Assembly (NCBI GenBank): GCA_016928815.1
Contig: JAFGJZ010000185.1
Location: 1-59,648, forward strand
Reading direction: 5' to 3'
Source of the DNA: Spirochaetota bacterium
GTDB taxonomy: Bacteria; Spirochaetota; UBA4802; JAFGJZ01
DNA: 59,648 bases
Shown: positions 19,830 through 29,458 of the stretch, in pieces
How the letters are laid out: each line of letters opens with the position of its first letter
Position numbering within the stretch: the stretch's first letter is position 1
Translations under genes and position numbers: made by a program
Notes under the pieces: model-generated
What the model was told of the DNA's origin: nothing
Database searches by the model: none
What the model saw: the letters and a program-made list of their open reading frames with translations, nothing else

Positions 19830-21203
19830 ATGATGAGATCTCTTTTTTCCGGAGTAGCCGGATTAAAAAATCACCAGACAAGAATGGACGTAGTCGGCAA
19901 CAACATATCAAATGTAAATACATACGGATTTAAAACAAGCAGGATTACTTTCCAGGATATGCTTTCCCAGACACTTGCTGGTGCAGCAAAGCCCGAAGAA
20001 ACAAAAGGCGGAGTAAATCCTAAGCAGGTCGGTCTCGGTATGACTATAGCTTCTATTGATAAAATTTTCACACAGGGAAGCCTGCAGACAACCGGAGTTC
20101 AGACTGACCTTGCAATTTCAGGAGACGGTTTCTTCATTCTTTCCGAAGGAGATAAAGATTTCTATACACGTGCCGGTACTTTTAGTATTGATAAAAACGG
20201 AACGCTTGTAAATCCTGGAAACGGACTCAGAGTTCAGGGATGGATGGCAGAGAGAAATTCCAACGGTGATATGATTGTTAATTCCCAGGGGACACCAGGG
20301 GACATCACGATTCCTGTTTACAGCAAAGAACCTGCGAGAGAGACAAGTTTTGTAAGATACAAATGTAATCTGAATTCCAGCAGTCCTCTTGTTCCGGCAA
20401 ATGCAACACCTAGGATGATTGCTTCCGCCGGAGTAACAACAAATATAGATGTTTATGACAATCTCGGAGATCCTCACCGTCTGACTATGACTATATGGAA
20501 AACAGGAGTCAACGAATGGACCGCGTCTGCCGGAGTAAGCGATTCAATGGGACCGGTAACTCTTGATGTCCCTGCAGGTGCTGATCAGATTAACCAGGAA
20601 AATCCGGGCACACGGATTAAACTCAGATTTTCTCCTGACGGCAGAATCATAGGTGCAGCAGATGAAGGAACTCCTGACGGTCAGAATCAGGGAAATCTTA
20701 CAGCTAATCTGAACTATCGAATTACCGGAGATCCAAACGTCAGAACCATCCGTCTTGATCTTGGCGCGGCTGGTCTTAACACAGGTATCACACAATATTC
20801 TTCACCGTCAACTACCAAGGGTGTTGAACAGGACGGCTATTCAATGGGGTATATGGAATCATTCAACATTGATAATTCCGGTATCATTACAGGAGTTTTC
20901 TCAAATGGCGTTAAACGGCCGGTCGGTCAGGTAGCAATGGCGGTTTTCACAAATCCGGGCGGTCTTACAGCAACCGGTGAGAATCTTTTTGAAATGAGTA
21001 ACAACTCCGGACTGGCTAATGTCGGAGCAGCTTCCGAAGCCGGACGCGGTAAAATAAATGCCGGCATGCTGGAAATGTCAAATGTAGATCTTTCCGATCA
21101 GTTTGTTGACATGATCATAACACAAAGAGGATTCCAGGCTAACTCAAAAACAATTACAACAAGTGATCAGATGCTTCAGGAGCTCATAAATCTAAAACGA
21201 TAA
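19830..21203 (+). CDS. flgE: Flagellar hook protein FlgE
   Basis: MRSLFSGVAGLKNHQTRMDVVGNNISNVNTYGFKTSR; C-terminal SNVDLSDQFVDMIITQRGFQANSKTITTSDQMLQELINLKR. Confidence 0.97.
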   Translation: MMRSLFSGVAGLKNHQTRMDVVGNNISNVNTYGFKTSRITFQDMLSQTLAGAAKPEETKGGVNPKQVGLGMTIASIDKIFTQGSLQTTGVQTDLAISGDGFFILSEGDKDFYTRAGTFSIDKNGTLVNPGNGLRVQGWMAERNSNGDMIVNSQGTPGDITIPVYSKEPARETSFVRYKCNLNSSSPLVPANATPRMIASAGVTTNIDVYDNLGDPHRLTMTIWKTGVNEWTASAGVSDSMGPVTLDVPAGADQINQENPGTRIKLRFSPDGRIIGAADEGTPDGQNQGNLTANLNYRITGDPNVRTIRLDLGAAGLNTGITQYSSPSTTKGVEQDGYSMGYMESFNIDNSGIITGVFSNGVKRPVGQVAMAVFTNPGGLTATGENLFEMSNNSGLANVGAASEAGRGKINAGMLEMSNVDLSDQFVDMIITQRGFQANSKTITTSDQMLQELINLKR

Positions 21204-21230
21204 ATTTTTAACCGAATTATAATATAAAAT

Positions 21231-21260
21231 AAAAAAGAGACATGGATATGTCTCTTTTTT
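21231..21260 (+). terminator. Rho-independent terminator downstream of flgE
   Basis: AAAAAAGAGACAT-ggat-ATGTCTCTTTTTT, 13-bp perfect arms and U-tract. Confidence 0.9.
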
Positions 21261-21262
21261 AT

Positions 21263-21291
21263 TTGACTTAAGGGTTTTTAAAATGTATAAT
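21263..21291 (+). promoter_or_regulatory. Near-consensus sigma70 promoter
   Basis: TTGACT-N17-TATAAT upstream of the 21320 STAS gene. Confidence 0.65.
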
Positions 21292-21319
21292 AATCTGATT
21301 AAATAAATGAGGTAACAAA

Positions 21320-21640
21320 ATGATACAAATTTCAACTGAATCTGTTAACGGAACATCAGTTATCTCCCTGTCAGGAAAACTTAACCTTTCGACTACCAGA
21401 ACACTGGAGAGTACTTTCAAGGAAGCTCTTCTTCAGTCTCCGAAAGCAGTTTATCTGGACATGTCAAAAACCGATTATGTTGATTCCAGCGGTATCGGTG
21501 CAATTATCAGATGTATGAACTGGGCAAAAAAGGAAAATGTTGAATTTGCATGTGCTGATCTTACAGATGATGTATTATCCGTATTTAAAATAGCAAAACT
21601 TGACAGTTACATTAAGGTTGTTACCCTTAAGGAACCTTAA
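21320..21640 (+). CDS. STAS-domain anti-sigma factor antagonist
   Basis: LDMSKTDYVDSSGIGAIIRCMNWAK. Confidence 0.9.
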   Translation: MIQISTESVNGTSVISLSGKLNLSTTRTLESTFKEALLQSPKAVYLDMSKTDYVDSSGIGAIIRCMNWAKKENVEFACADLTDDVLSVFKIAKLDSYIKVVTLKEP

Positions 21641-21761
21641 AATTACCGGAAACTCAAATTCTCCCGTTCACATGATTCTGCAGTAAAAATATCCTATTTT
21701 TTTATTGACTCATTTTCAGTTTCATATTTTCTGATTCTATCCACATTTCAGGAGAAACGTA

Positions 21762-22730
21762 ATGGCAAGAATTTTATCCGGCATACAGCCTTCCGGACAG
21801 CTTCACATCGGCAACTATCTGGGGATGATGAAACCTATGATTGAACAGCAGGAAAATAATGAACTTTTCTGTTTCATAGTTAACTATCACGCCATGACCA
21901 CTTTAAAAAATGCAGAAGAACTGAGAAGGAACACTCTTGAAGCTGCAATTGATTTTCTGGCTTTGGGACTCGATCCTGATAAATGTTTTTTCTGGGTTCA
22001 ATCAGACATTCCGGAAATTCAGGAACTATCATGGATTCTTTCATGTTCAACATCGCTTGGCCTTCTTGAACGAAGTACATCCTATAAAGATAAAATTGCC
22101 AAAGGTATTACCACAAATGCCGGTCTTTACACCTACCCCGTTCTGATGGCAGCTGATATTTTAATGTTTCAGGCTGAGAAAGTTCCAGTCGGTAAAGACC
22201 AGAAACAGCATCTTGAAATTACACGGGATATCGCAACTGCTTTCAACATGACCTACGGTGAGACTTTCATTCTTCCGGAACCTGTAATCCGTGAGGAAGT
22301 TGCCATTATACCCGGCATCGACGGTCAGAAAATGTCTAAAAGCTACGGCAATACGATATGCATGTTTGAAGAAGAAAAACCGCTGCGCAAAAAAATAATG
22401 AAAATCGTTACGGATTCCAAAGGTGTTGAAGAATCAAAAAATCCGGACACATGCAATGTATTTCAGTTATATAAGTTATTCGCCTCCCCTGATCAGACCG
22501 CTGATCTGAGAAAAAGATATCTTGAGGGAGGTCTTGGATACGGTACTGCAAAGACTGAACTCTTCGAAATAATTCTTGAATATTTCGGTCCCTACAGAGC
22601 TAAACGGGAAGCACTTGCCGCTGATCCTGACTCAGTAAGAAAGATACTTAAACAGGGTGCTGAAAAAACCAGAGAAATTGCAGAAAAAACTTTAAAAGAA
22701 GTGCGTAAAAAAAGCGGAATCAATTACTGA
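21762..22730 (+). CDS. trpS: Tryptophanyl-tRNA synthetase
   Basis: ILSGIQPSGQLHIGNYLGMMKP; PVGKDQKQHLE; GQKMSKSYGNTI (KMSKS). Confidence 0.97.
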   Translation: MARILSGIQPSGQLHIGNYLGMMKPMIEQQENNELFCFIVNYHAMTTLKNAEELRRNTLEAAIDFLALGLDPDKCFFWVQSDIPEIQELSWILSCSTSLGLLERSTSYKDKIAKGITTNAGLYTYPVLMAADILMFQAEKVPVGKDQKQHLEITRDIATAFNMTYGETFILPEPVIREEVAIIPGIDGQKMSKSYGNTICMFEEEKPLRKKIMKIVTDSKGVEESKNPDTCNVFQLYKLFASPDQTADLRKRYLEGGLGYGTAKTELFEIILEYFGPYRAKREALAADPDSVRKILKQGAEKTREIAEKTLKEVRKKSGINY

Positions 22731-22737
22731 TTTATTC

Positions 22738-22762
22738 AACGGCAGACTCATTGTCTGCCGTT
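22738..22762. terminator. Hairpin between trpS and degP (bidirectional terminator)
   Basis: AACGGCAGAC-tcatt-GTCTGCCGTT, perfect arms. Confidence 0.75.
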
Positions 22763-22768
22763 TACTTT

Positions 22769-24121
22769 TCATTTGTTCATAAGGACAAAAAACTGGGAAC
22801 CTGACCGTTTTACCATTAATAGAATGGAGTCATTCTTTTTCAGTTCTTCAACAGTTCTGTAAAAATCGTTTTTATTCCTGATATTAATTTCATCCATTTT
22901 AACAATCAGATCTCCGGGACGTATGCCTGATTTCTGAGCTGGTGAATTATTTTTTATACCTGTTACAACTACACCGTATTTTTCTCTTATCCCAAAACGA
23001 TAAGCTAAATCCTCATTTAAATCCTCGACTAAAAGGCCCATATCACCGGTAATTTCGGCATTCTGCTGGGCAATATTTTTTACCGGCATTTTGGTTATTG
23101 TAATCGGTATTTCGGTTTTTTTGCCGTCTCTGAAAATCTGAAGCTTAATTATGGTTCCAGGTTTTAAATCAGCAATTTTTCTCCGTAAATCCTGCATGCC
23201 TGTCAGATCTTTTCCGTTAACTCCAGTAATTATATCTCCTGCTTTTATTCCCGACTTTTCCGCAGGTGAATCTTTCAGTGTTTCAGAAATCAAAGCTCCG
23301 TTAACTTTAGGGGCTTTGAATTTTTCAGCCAGTTCAGGAGTTAATTCCTGAATTGATACTCCGAGCCAGCCGCGTTCAACGCTTCCTGTACCGATGAGCT
23401 GGTCTGAAATCTTTTTTATCATGTTGGAAGGGATGGAAAAACCGAGTCCCATATTACCGCCGCTGCGGGACACAATTGCGGTGTTTATTCCGATCAGTTT
23501 CCCGTAAATGTCTACAAGTGCGCCTCCTGAATTTCCTGGATTAATTGCGGCATCTGTCTGAATAAGATTCTCATAATCTGCAAGCCCGAGATTCTCGCGC
23601 TGGATGGCGCTTATAATTCCCATTGTGACAGTGTGCGAAAAACCCATTGGATTTCCAATTGCAATGACTATCTGTCCCGGTTTAATTTTATCTGAATCCG
23701 CAAAGGAAATTACTGGCAGTTTAGAAGGTACAGCCCCCTTAATCCTGATTACGGCTATATCAGTTGCAGGATCGATTCCTATGATCTGCGCTTCGTAATT
23801 TTTCCTGTCATATAAGGTAACTTCGATTTTTAATGCATTTTCAACAACATGGTTATTTGTAACAATATAACCTTTATCACTTATGATTACTCCTGATCCG
23901 AAAAATTTCTGTTCCGGCATATTCCGCGGAATTCCATTAAACAGAAAATTCCCTGATTGGGCGACAGGCGCCTTTTCCACGGATATGCTAACCACAGCAG
24001 GCAAAACTTTTTCTGTTACCTTCTGGAGATCATTATTCATTTTTTCAAGATCGGAAACCGCATAAAGCAATGCAGGCACTAAAAAGATTATTAGCGACAC
24101 ATTATAAAATATTTTTTTCAT
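22769..24121 (-). CDS. DegP/HtrA-family periplasmic serine protease with two PDZ domains
   Basis: TNNHVVENA, ATDIAVIRI, TDAAINPGNSGGALVD catalytic motifs; two PDZ modules. Confidence 0.93.
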   Translation of the reverse strand: MKKIFYNVSLIIFLVPALLYAVSDLEKMNNDLQKVTEKVLPAVVSISVEKAPVAQSGNFLFNGIPRNMPEQKFFGSGVIISDKGYIVTNNHVVENALKIEVTLYDRKNYEAQIIGIDPATDIAVIRIKGAVPSKLPVISFADSDKIKPGQIVIAIGNPMGFSHTVTMGIISAIQRENLGLADYENLIQTDAAINPGNSGGALVDIYGKLIGINTAIVSRSGGNMGLGFSIPSNMIKKISDQLIGTGSVERGWLGVSIQELTPELAEKFKAPKVNGALISETLKDSPAEKSGIKAGDIITGVNGKDLTGMQDLRRKIADLKPGTIIKLQIFRDGKKTEIPITITKMPVKNIAQQNAEITGDMGLLVEDLNEDLAYRFGIREKYGVVVTGIKNNSPAQKSGIRPGDLIVKMDEINIRNKNDFYRTVEELKKNDSILLMVKRSGSQFFVLMNK

Positions 24122-24359
24122 AATTCTTTCCCCGTTTGAAATATCAACTTTACCTTATTAGTAACAGTCTGTTTAAGTTGTTACAATTTTTCAATAACAA
24201 TTTACAGCCGTGTACTGCCGGCAATATAATTCACCGGATAAACTCATACCATTAAATTGAAATCCGATTTTTCCGGATATCAGATAAAATAAATCGGACG
24301 GACGGATTAATAAATTTATTGACTATATTCCCGCATTATATTTTAATAAATTACTGATT

Positions 24360-26366
24360 ATGAAGAATATACTCACAATAAAAAAAGAAATTTTTGTTAA
24401 TGAAAAAGTAATCGGACAAATTAATATTCCCGAAGATTATAAGTTTCATGTATTCAATGAAAATATCCGTGAAAAGATTGAATCGGTATTCTCCAAAACA
24501 GGGAAAAAACCTTTTATAGCCCTGTTTTGCATAAATGAAAATGATTATTACCGTTTCAGAGAAATTATCAGTTCTTATTCTGATGATAATTTCATCTATA
24601 ACTTCATAATACAGATAAACTCAGATGATGATCATAATCCCGTATTCAACAACATTGATATCGGACATATCTGGCATGGAAAAATTTCAAAGTCGGAATT
24701 TACATTTGCAGTAAAAAATCTTTCTCACATCCTGACTGAACGATACATTGACAATTTCAATACCTCTCACTCCCTGGCACTGCTCATTGACATGAAACAG
24801 GATCAGGAGGATCTGATTAATATCGGCCGCGGACTTTCAATAGAAAAAGATCCTGAAAAACTTCTCCGGCTCATTTTAAATCTCAGTAAAAAAATAACAG
24901 GAGCCGATGCAGGAAGCATATATCTGGTTGAAGAAAACTCTGACGGAGAAAAACAGATCAGAATTAAATACTCGCATACCTTTTCAAAACCGATACCTAT
25001 GGAAGATTATGTTCTTCCCTATGACACTTCATCCATCACCGGCTACGTCGCCATTACCGGGAATATTCTCAACATACCCGATGTTTATAAAATTTCACCG
25101 GATGATCCGATTTCATTCAATAACAGTTTTGATATTAAAAATAATTACCGTACAAAATCAATTCTCGTCGTACCTATGCGTAATCATATCGATGAAATTA
25201 TAGGAGTAATTCAGCTTATAAACAGCAAGGAATCCGGTGATGCAAGATTCACAACCGGAAATGAGGCCTTTGAGGTTGAACTTAAAACAGATGAGGATTT
25301 TGAAAATAAAGTTTCCAAATTTGCTGAACGATATGAACATCTGATGGAATCAATTGCCGGACAGGCTGCAATTTCAATTGAAAACAACCGGATGATTAAA
25401 CAGATTGAAAATCAATTTGAAGAATTTGTAAAAGCGTCCGTAACAGCAATAGAGTCACGGGACCCCGCCACTTCAGGACATTCTTTCCGGGTTGCTGAAA
25501 TCTGCACAAAACTTGCGGATGCAGTAAACGCTGAAAACACCGGAGTGTTTAAGAATATTTTCTTCAGTGAAAACAAGCTGAAAGAACTTGAGTATGCCGC
25601 GCTTCTTCATGACTTTGGAAAGGTTTATATTGATCTTGCAATTTTCATGAAATCAAAGAAGTTATATCCCAAGGAACTTGAAAATCTTCTGCTCAAATTT
25701 AATTATCTTTACCGTTATGTAGAACTTCAGAGCGAAACTGATGGAAACATGAATAAGGCCGCAGATTCCAAGGATGAAGTATTACGTAAAATTAAGGAAA
25801 TTACAAAAACTATTATTAATCTTAACGAACCCACAGTTCTTGAGAATGATCCGGCAGAAACAATCAACACTATTAACAATGATATCAGCAGCATAGAATG
25901 TTATGATATTGAAGGCCACTACATTGAAATAATTAACGGACATGAACGGACTAATTTAAGTATCAGACGCGGCAGTCTGAATGATCTTGAACGCAAGGAA
26001 ATTGAAAGTCATGTCGTTCATACCTATAATTTCGTAAAAAGAATTCCATGGCCGCCTGAATATAAAGACATTCCGAAAATAGCCCAGATGCATCATGAAA
26101 AAAACGACGGAAGCGGATATCCCTATGGTTTAAAAGAAAAAGACATTCCGCTTGCCGCCCAGATAATGGCAATTGCTGACATTTATGACGCCCTCACCGC
26201 AACTGACCGTCCGTATAAAAAAGCAATTCCGCATGAAAAAGCACTTAAAATAATAATTGATGAAGCTGATCACGGTAAATTAAATGCTGATCTTGTTAAA
26301 CTTTTCGTTAAAAATGAAATAAACATCAATACTCTGGAATATCAGATAAAATCCATGTCAGCCTGA
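24360..26366 (+). CDS. GAF + HD-GYP domain protein (putative c-di-GMP phosphodiesterase)
   Basis: GAF segment (TGADAGSIYLVEE), SGHSFRVAEI, LLHDFGKV, HHEKNDGSGYPYGL, DIYDALTATDRPYKKA. Confidence 0.9.
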   Translation: MKNILTIKKEIFVNEKVIGQINIPEDYKFHVFNENIREKIESVFSKTGKKPFIALFCINENDYYRFREIISSYSDDNFIYNFIIQINSDDDHNPVFNNIDIGHIWHGKISKSEFTFAVKNLSHILTERYIDNFNTSHSLALLIDMKQDQEDLINIGRGLSIEKDPEKLLRLILNLSKKITGADAGSIYLVEENSDGEKQIRIKYSHTFSKPIPMEDYVLPYDTSSITGYVAITGNILNIPDVYKISPDDPISFNNSFDIKNNYRTKSILVVPMRNHIDEIIGVIQLINSKESGDARFTTGNEAFEVELKTDEDFENKVSKFAERYEHLMESIAGQAAISIENNRMIKQIENQFEEFVKASVTAIESRDPATSGHSFRVAEICTKLADAVNAENTGVFKNIFFSENKLKELEYAALLHDFGKVYIDLAIFMKSKKLYPKELENLLLKFNYLYRYVELQSETDGNMNKAADSKDEVLRKIKEITKTIINLNEPTVLENDPAETINTINNDISSIECYDIEGHYIEIINGHERTNLSIRRGSLNDLERKEIESHVVHTYNFVKRIPWPPEYKDIPKIAQMHHEKNDGSGYPYGLKEKDIPLAAQIMAIADIYDALTATDRPYKKAIPHEKALKIIIDEADHGKLNADLVKLFVKNEININTLEYQIKSMSA

Positions 26367-26368
26367 AA

Positions 26369-27163
26369 TTATTTAAACGAGTTTTCCTCGGCCGGAAAAA
26401 TCTGTTTGTCAACATCTTCACAGTACTCATTAAGCGCATTCAGGATATCATCATTATAATTTCTGTATTTCCTGACAAACCTGGGATTAAAATTCCTGTT
26501 ATAACCAAGCAGATCATTAATAACAAGAACCTGTCCGTCCACATAGCGCCCGGCGCCAATCCCGATTGTAGGAATCGAAACAGCCTGTGTAATAAGTGCT
26601 GCAAGTTTCTCGGGAATCGCTTCAAGCACTATTGCAAATGCACCCGCATTTTCGATTGACTTTGCGTCTGAAATCATCTTTTCTGCCTTGTCATCATCTC
26701 TGCCCTGCACCTTGAAACCGCCGAATTTATGAACACTCTGCGGAGTTAATCCCAAATGACCCATTACCGGGATTGAAGCGTTTGTCAGCAGCTTAATTCT
26801 GCCGGAGAATTCCGATCCACCCTCCAGTTTCACCGCATGACATCCGCTTTCCTTGAATATCTTTCCGCAGATTTGCAATGTATCATCATCCGAAACATGA
26901 TAACTCAGATATGGAAGATCGGTAATTATAAATTTATCTGCAGCACCCCTCTTAACAGCCTTGGTATGATATATCATTTCTTCGGGAGTCACCGGAATCG
27001 TAGTTTCATATCCGCAAAAAACCATGCCGAGTGAATCTCCAACGAGAACCGCATCAATATCGCTTTCATTAACAATTACAGCAGTTGAATAATCATATGA
27101 TGTAATGACTTTTATTTTTTCATTTTTCTGCTTTTTGGTTCTAAAATCATTTATGTTTAACAT
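26369..27163 (-). CDS. panB: 3-methyl-2-oxobutanoate hydroxymethyltransferase
   Basis: TSYDYSTA, VGDSLGMVFCGYETTIPVT, PVMGHLGLTPQSVHKFGGFKVQGR, IGIGAG. Confidence 0.95.
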   Translation of the reverse strand: MLNINDFRTKKQKNEKIKVITSYDYSTAVIVNESDIDAVLVGDSLGMVFCGYETTIPVTPEEMIYHTKAVKRGAADKFIITDLPYLSYHVSDDDTLQICGKIFKESGCHAVKLEGGSEFSGRIKLLTNASIPVMGHLGLTPQSVHKFGGFKVQGRDDDKAEKMISDAKSIENAGAFAIVLEAIPEKLAALITQAVSIPTIGIGAGRYVDGQVLVINDLLGYNRNFNPRFVRKYRNYNDDILNALNEYCEDVDKQIFPAEENSFK

Positions 27164-27599
27164 AATAGATCTCCAGATATTTTCTTCCTGTTTCAGGACA
27201 GGTCAAATTTGAATCAAGTTCAATTAAATGCTTGAGTATAAAATCACGATTTCTAATCCCCGGATGAGGTATGGAAAGTTTATCACTTTTATGCACAATA
27301 TCATTATAAAGCAGCAGGTCCAGATCAATAATTCTCGGACCTTTTTTGATTAACTTTACCCGTTTCATTTCTTTTTCAACAGATTGAAGAACCTCAAATA
27401 GCTCATCAGGACCAAGCAGTGTTTCGACAGCAACTATCTGGTTCAGAAAACGCGGCTGGTCTGTAAAATCAACGGGTTCAGTTTCATCAATGCTGCTGGA
27501 ATTTACAATTCTGATCTGATTTTCCGTCATCAGTCTCCGCGCCTGTTCTATGTTTTTCCTTTTATCGCCGAGATTTGTTCCAATTCCGATAAAAATCAC
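27147..27599 (-). CDS. folK: 2-amino-4-hydroxy-6-hydroxymethyldihydropteridine diphosphokinase
   Basis: IGIGTNLGDKRKNIEQA; RFLNQIVAVET; GPRIIDLDLLLYND; IPHPGIRNRDFILKHL. Confidence 0.95.
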   Translation of the reverse strand: MIFIGIGTNLGDKRKNIEQARRLMTENQIRIVNSSSIDETEPVDFTDQPRFLNQIVAVETLLGPDELFEVLQSVEKEMKRVKLIKKGPRIIDLDLLLYNDIVHKSDKLSIPHPGIRNRDFILKHLIELDSNLTCPETGRKYLEIYYVKHK

Positions 27600-28408
27600 T
27601 ATTTTTCCACACGTTTATCAGGTCCGGAAATCTCAATAATATAGCACATTTCCTTTATCCGTGAAAGTATCCTGCCCTCTGATAGATCTTTCATTGCTAT
27701 GCCGGGATCCAGATTTGAAGTAAAGATTGTGAATTTTTCGGCCTCATAGCGTGCATCAACCAGGTTATATAAAGTTTCCTGCTCCCAGGCTGAGTCTCTC
27801 TGTATTCCAAAATCATCAACAACGAGGATATCAACTTCAGCAAGTTCTCTCTCAATCTGGGATGCCATTCCGTACATGGAACTTCCTTCAACAAAGGTTG
27901 AACGGAGCTTGCCGAAAAAGTTTCTGGAAATTTTCATAAACTTTCCGCTTACGCAGTGTGTTGCAATTAATTCCGTCAATATGATGGTCGATAAAAAAGT
28001 TTTTCCGGTACCGGGATTTCCCCACAGGTAAAGCCCCCTGTCTATATTAGGGAAGCGTGTAATTATGGAATATGCAGCTTTTTTCGCCCTTTCATCATTC
28101 TTGTTTCTGACGTTAAATTCATTCAAAAAACGCCACTGAAATTTTTTATCAATACCTGAATTCTTATAGATTGAATTTATTTTAGCTATTCGCAGACGCA
28201 CATCCCGGCATGAACACTGTTTTATTTTCCCTTCCTCGGTATAGAAATACGGCTCCTCTCCTCCGCACCTGCATGACGGTTTTACGCATTTCGGACATAC
28301 TGACAGAGGTTCCTCTCCAAGTACATAAGCCTCGCTGTTTTTAATCAGTCCTTCATGATTGCAGTATGCACAGTATTCAGATTTTTTCCCGTTTTTTGTT
28401 GAATTCAT
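27599..28408 (-). CDS. DnaC/DnaI-like AAA+ ATPase with N-terminal zinc finger (putative helicase loader)
   Basis: Walker A WGNPGTGKTFLS, Walker B ILVVDDFGIQRDSAWEQETLYNLVDARYE, N-terminal eight-Cys region. Confidence 0.82.
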   Translation of the reverse strand: MNSTKNGKKSEYCAYCNHEGLIKNSEAYVLGEEPLSVCPKCVKPSCRCGGEEPYFYTEEGKIKQCSCRDVRLRIAKINSIYKNSGIDKKFQWRFLNEFNVRNKNDERAKKAAYSIITRFPNIDRGLYLWGNPGTGKTFLSTIILTELIATHCVSGKFMKISRNFFGKLRSTFVEGSSMYGMASQIERELAEVDILVVDDFGIQRDSAWEQETLYNLVDARYEAEKFTIFTSNLDPGIAMKDLSEGRILSRIKEMCYIIEISGPDKRVEK

Positions 28409-28541
28409 CAGATAATCCGCTTATATTTAATAATAAAATTAAAAAAACTCTATTATCGGCTATTGTCAATAAAATAATATTAAATTATCCCTTTCAAAAT
28501 ACCGATAGTAGAAAAAAGAATAATTTATAGAGGTCTGTCCC

Positions 28542-29408
28542 ATGAGATCAGGAATATTTAATAAAAAAAATTTACTATCCTTCATCACGCTATTTTTAAT
28601 TCTATCTGCAGCCGCAGTTTTCGCACAGAATGATGCTGCCGCACCGGCGGATAATCCCGCATTGACGACAGATGAACTTCCGTCAGATTTAGGCGGATGG
28701 CGGGTAGAAGACTATAAACCGTATATTACCGCTTTAAAAGATCTTGAAAAACTGACGAAAGAATATTCCGACAACATCCTTAACCAGGCTGTAGATGAAT
28801 ACTCTAAAGGCATTGACATTCTGGAAGATATGAACAGTGAAGTTGAAACCACAAAGCAGTTCTTTGCAAAAAGAAGAAACCTCAGTGAAAGATGGTACTG
28901 GCAGGAAATTGACAGGAAAAATCAGGAAAAACGCCAGATTGCCAAACTGAAATATGAAGCAAAAGGAAAAGCAATTACCCACTTCACAAGAGCCATAAAT
29001 TTAATGGATCAGGTGCTGAATATTGAAGTTATCAAGGATCAGGCATTTATAAATTTTCAAATTTCCCTTTTTCAGTCATATGTTTCCTCCCAGTATGACA
29101 TTCATAACCTGAAACCGTGCATCCCCATTCTTGAAAAATACATATCAATAAATGAAACAACTAAAAAGGACATCTGGGCATACAGGTACATGGCAAGCTG
29201 TTACGGTTACATGGAAGCCGTTCTTAAACAATACAGAAATAATGGAAACGCTGAAAGCCTTTCTATTGAATTTAAGCAGAAAAAAAACAAGGCTCTGCTT
29301 ACAGCTGCCGAACTTCAGTACGGTGTAGAATCCACACAATATAAGCACCTTAAGGAAGTTGTTGAATTTGACGAGAAAAAATCATATCAGATAAATGATT
29401 TCAAATAA
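28542..29408 (+). CDS. Secreted hypothetical protein
   Basis: Signal peptide (LLSFITLFLILSAAAVFAQ); helical/TPR-like remainder. Confidence 0.55.
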   Translation: MRSGIFNKKNLLSFITLFLILSAAAVFAQNDAAAPADNPALTTDELPSDLGGWRVEDYKPYITALKDLEKLTKEYSDNILNQAVDEYSKGIDILEDMNSEVETTKQFFAKRRNLSERWYWQEIDRKNQEKRQIAKLKYEAKGKAITHFTRAINLMDQVLNIEVIKDQAFINFQISLFQSYVSSQYDIHNLKPCIPILEKYISINETTKKDIWAYRYMASCYGYMEAVLKQYRNNGNAESLSIEFKQKKNKALLTAAELQYGVESTQYKHLKEVVEFDEKKSYQINDFK

Positions 29409-29432
29409 AAATTCAGTAATATTTCATAATAG

Positions 29433-29458
29433 AAAGCCCCTTTAACGGGGCTTTTTTA
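29433..29458. terminator. Rho-independent bidirectional terminator
   Basis: AAAGCCCC-tttaac-GGGGCTTTTTT. Confidence 0.85.

Noticed and set aside
24319-24344. Promoter candidate TTGACT...TATTTT upstream of the HD-GYP gene
   Set aside because: The spacer is only about 14 nt, too short for a confident sigma70 call.
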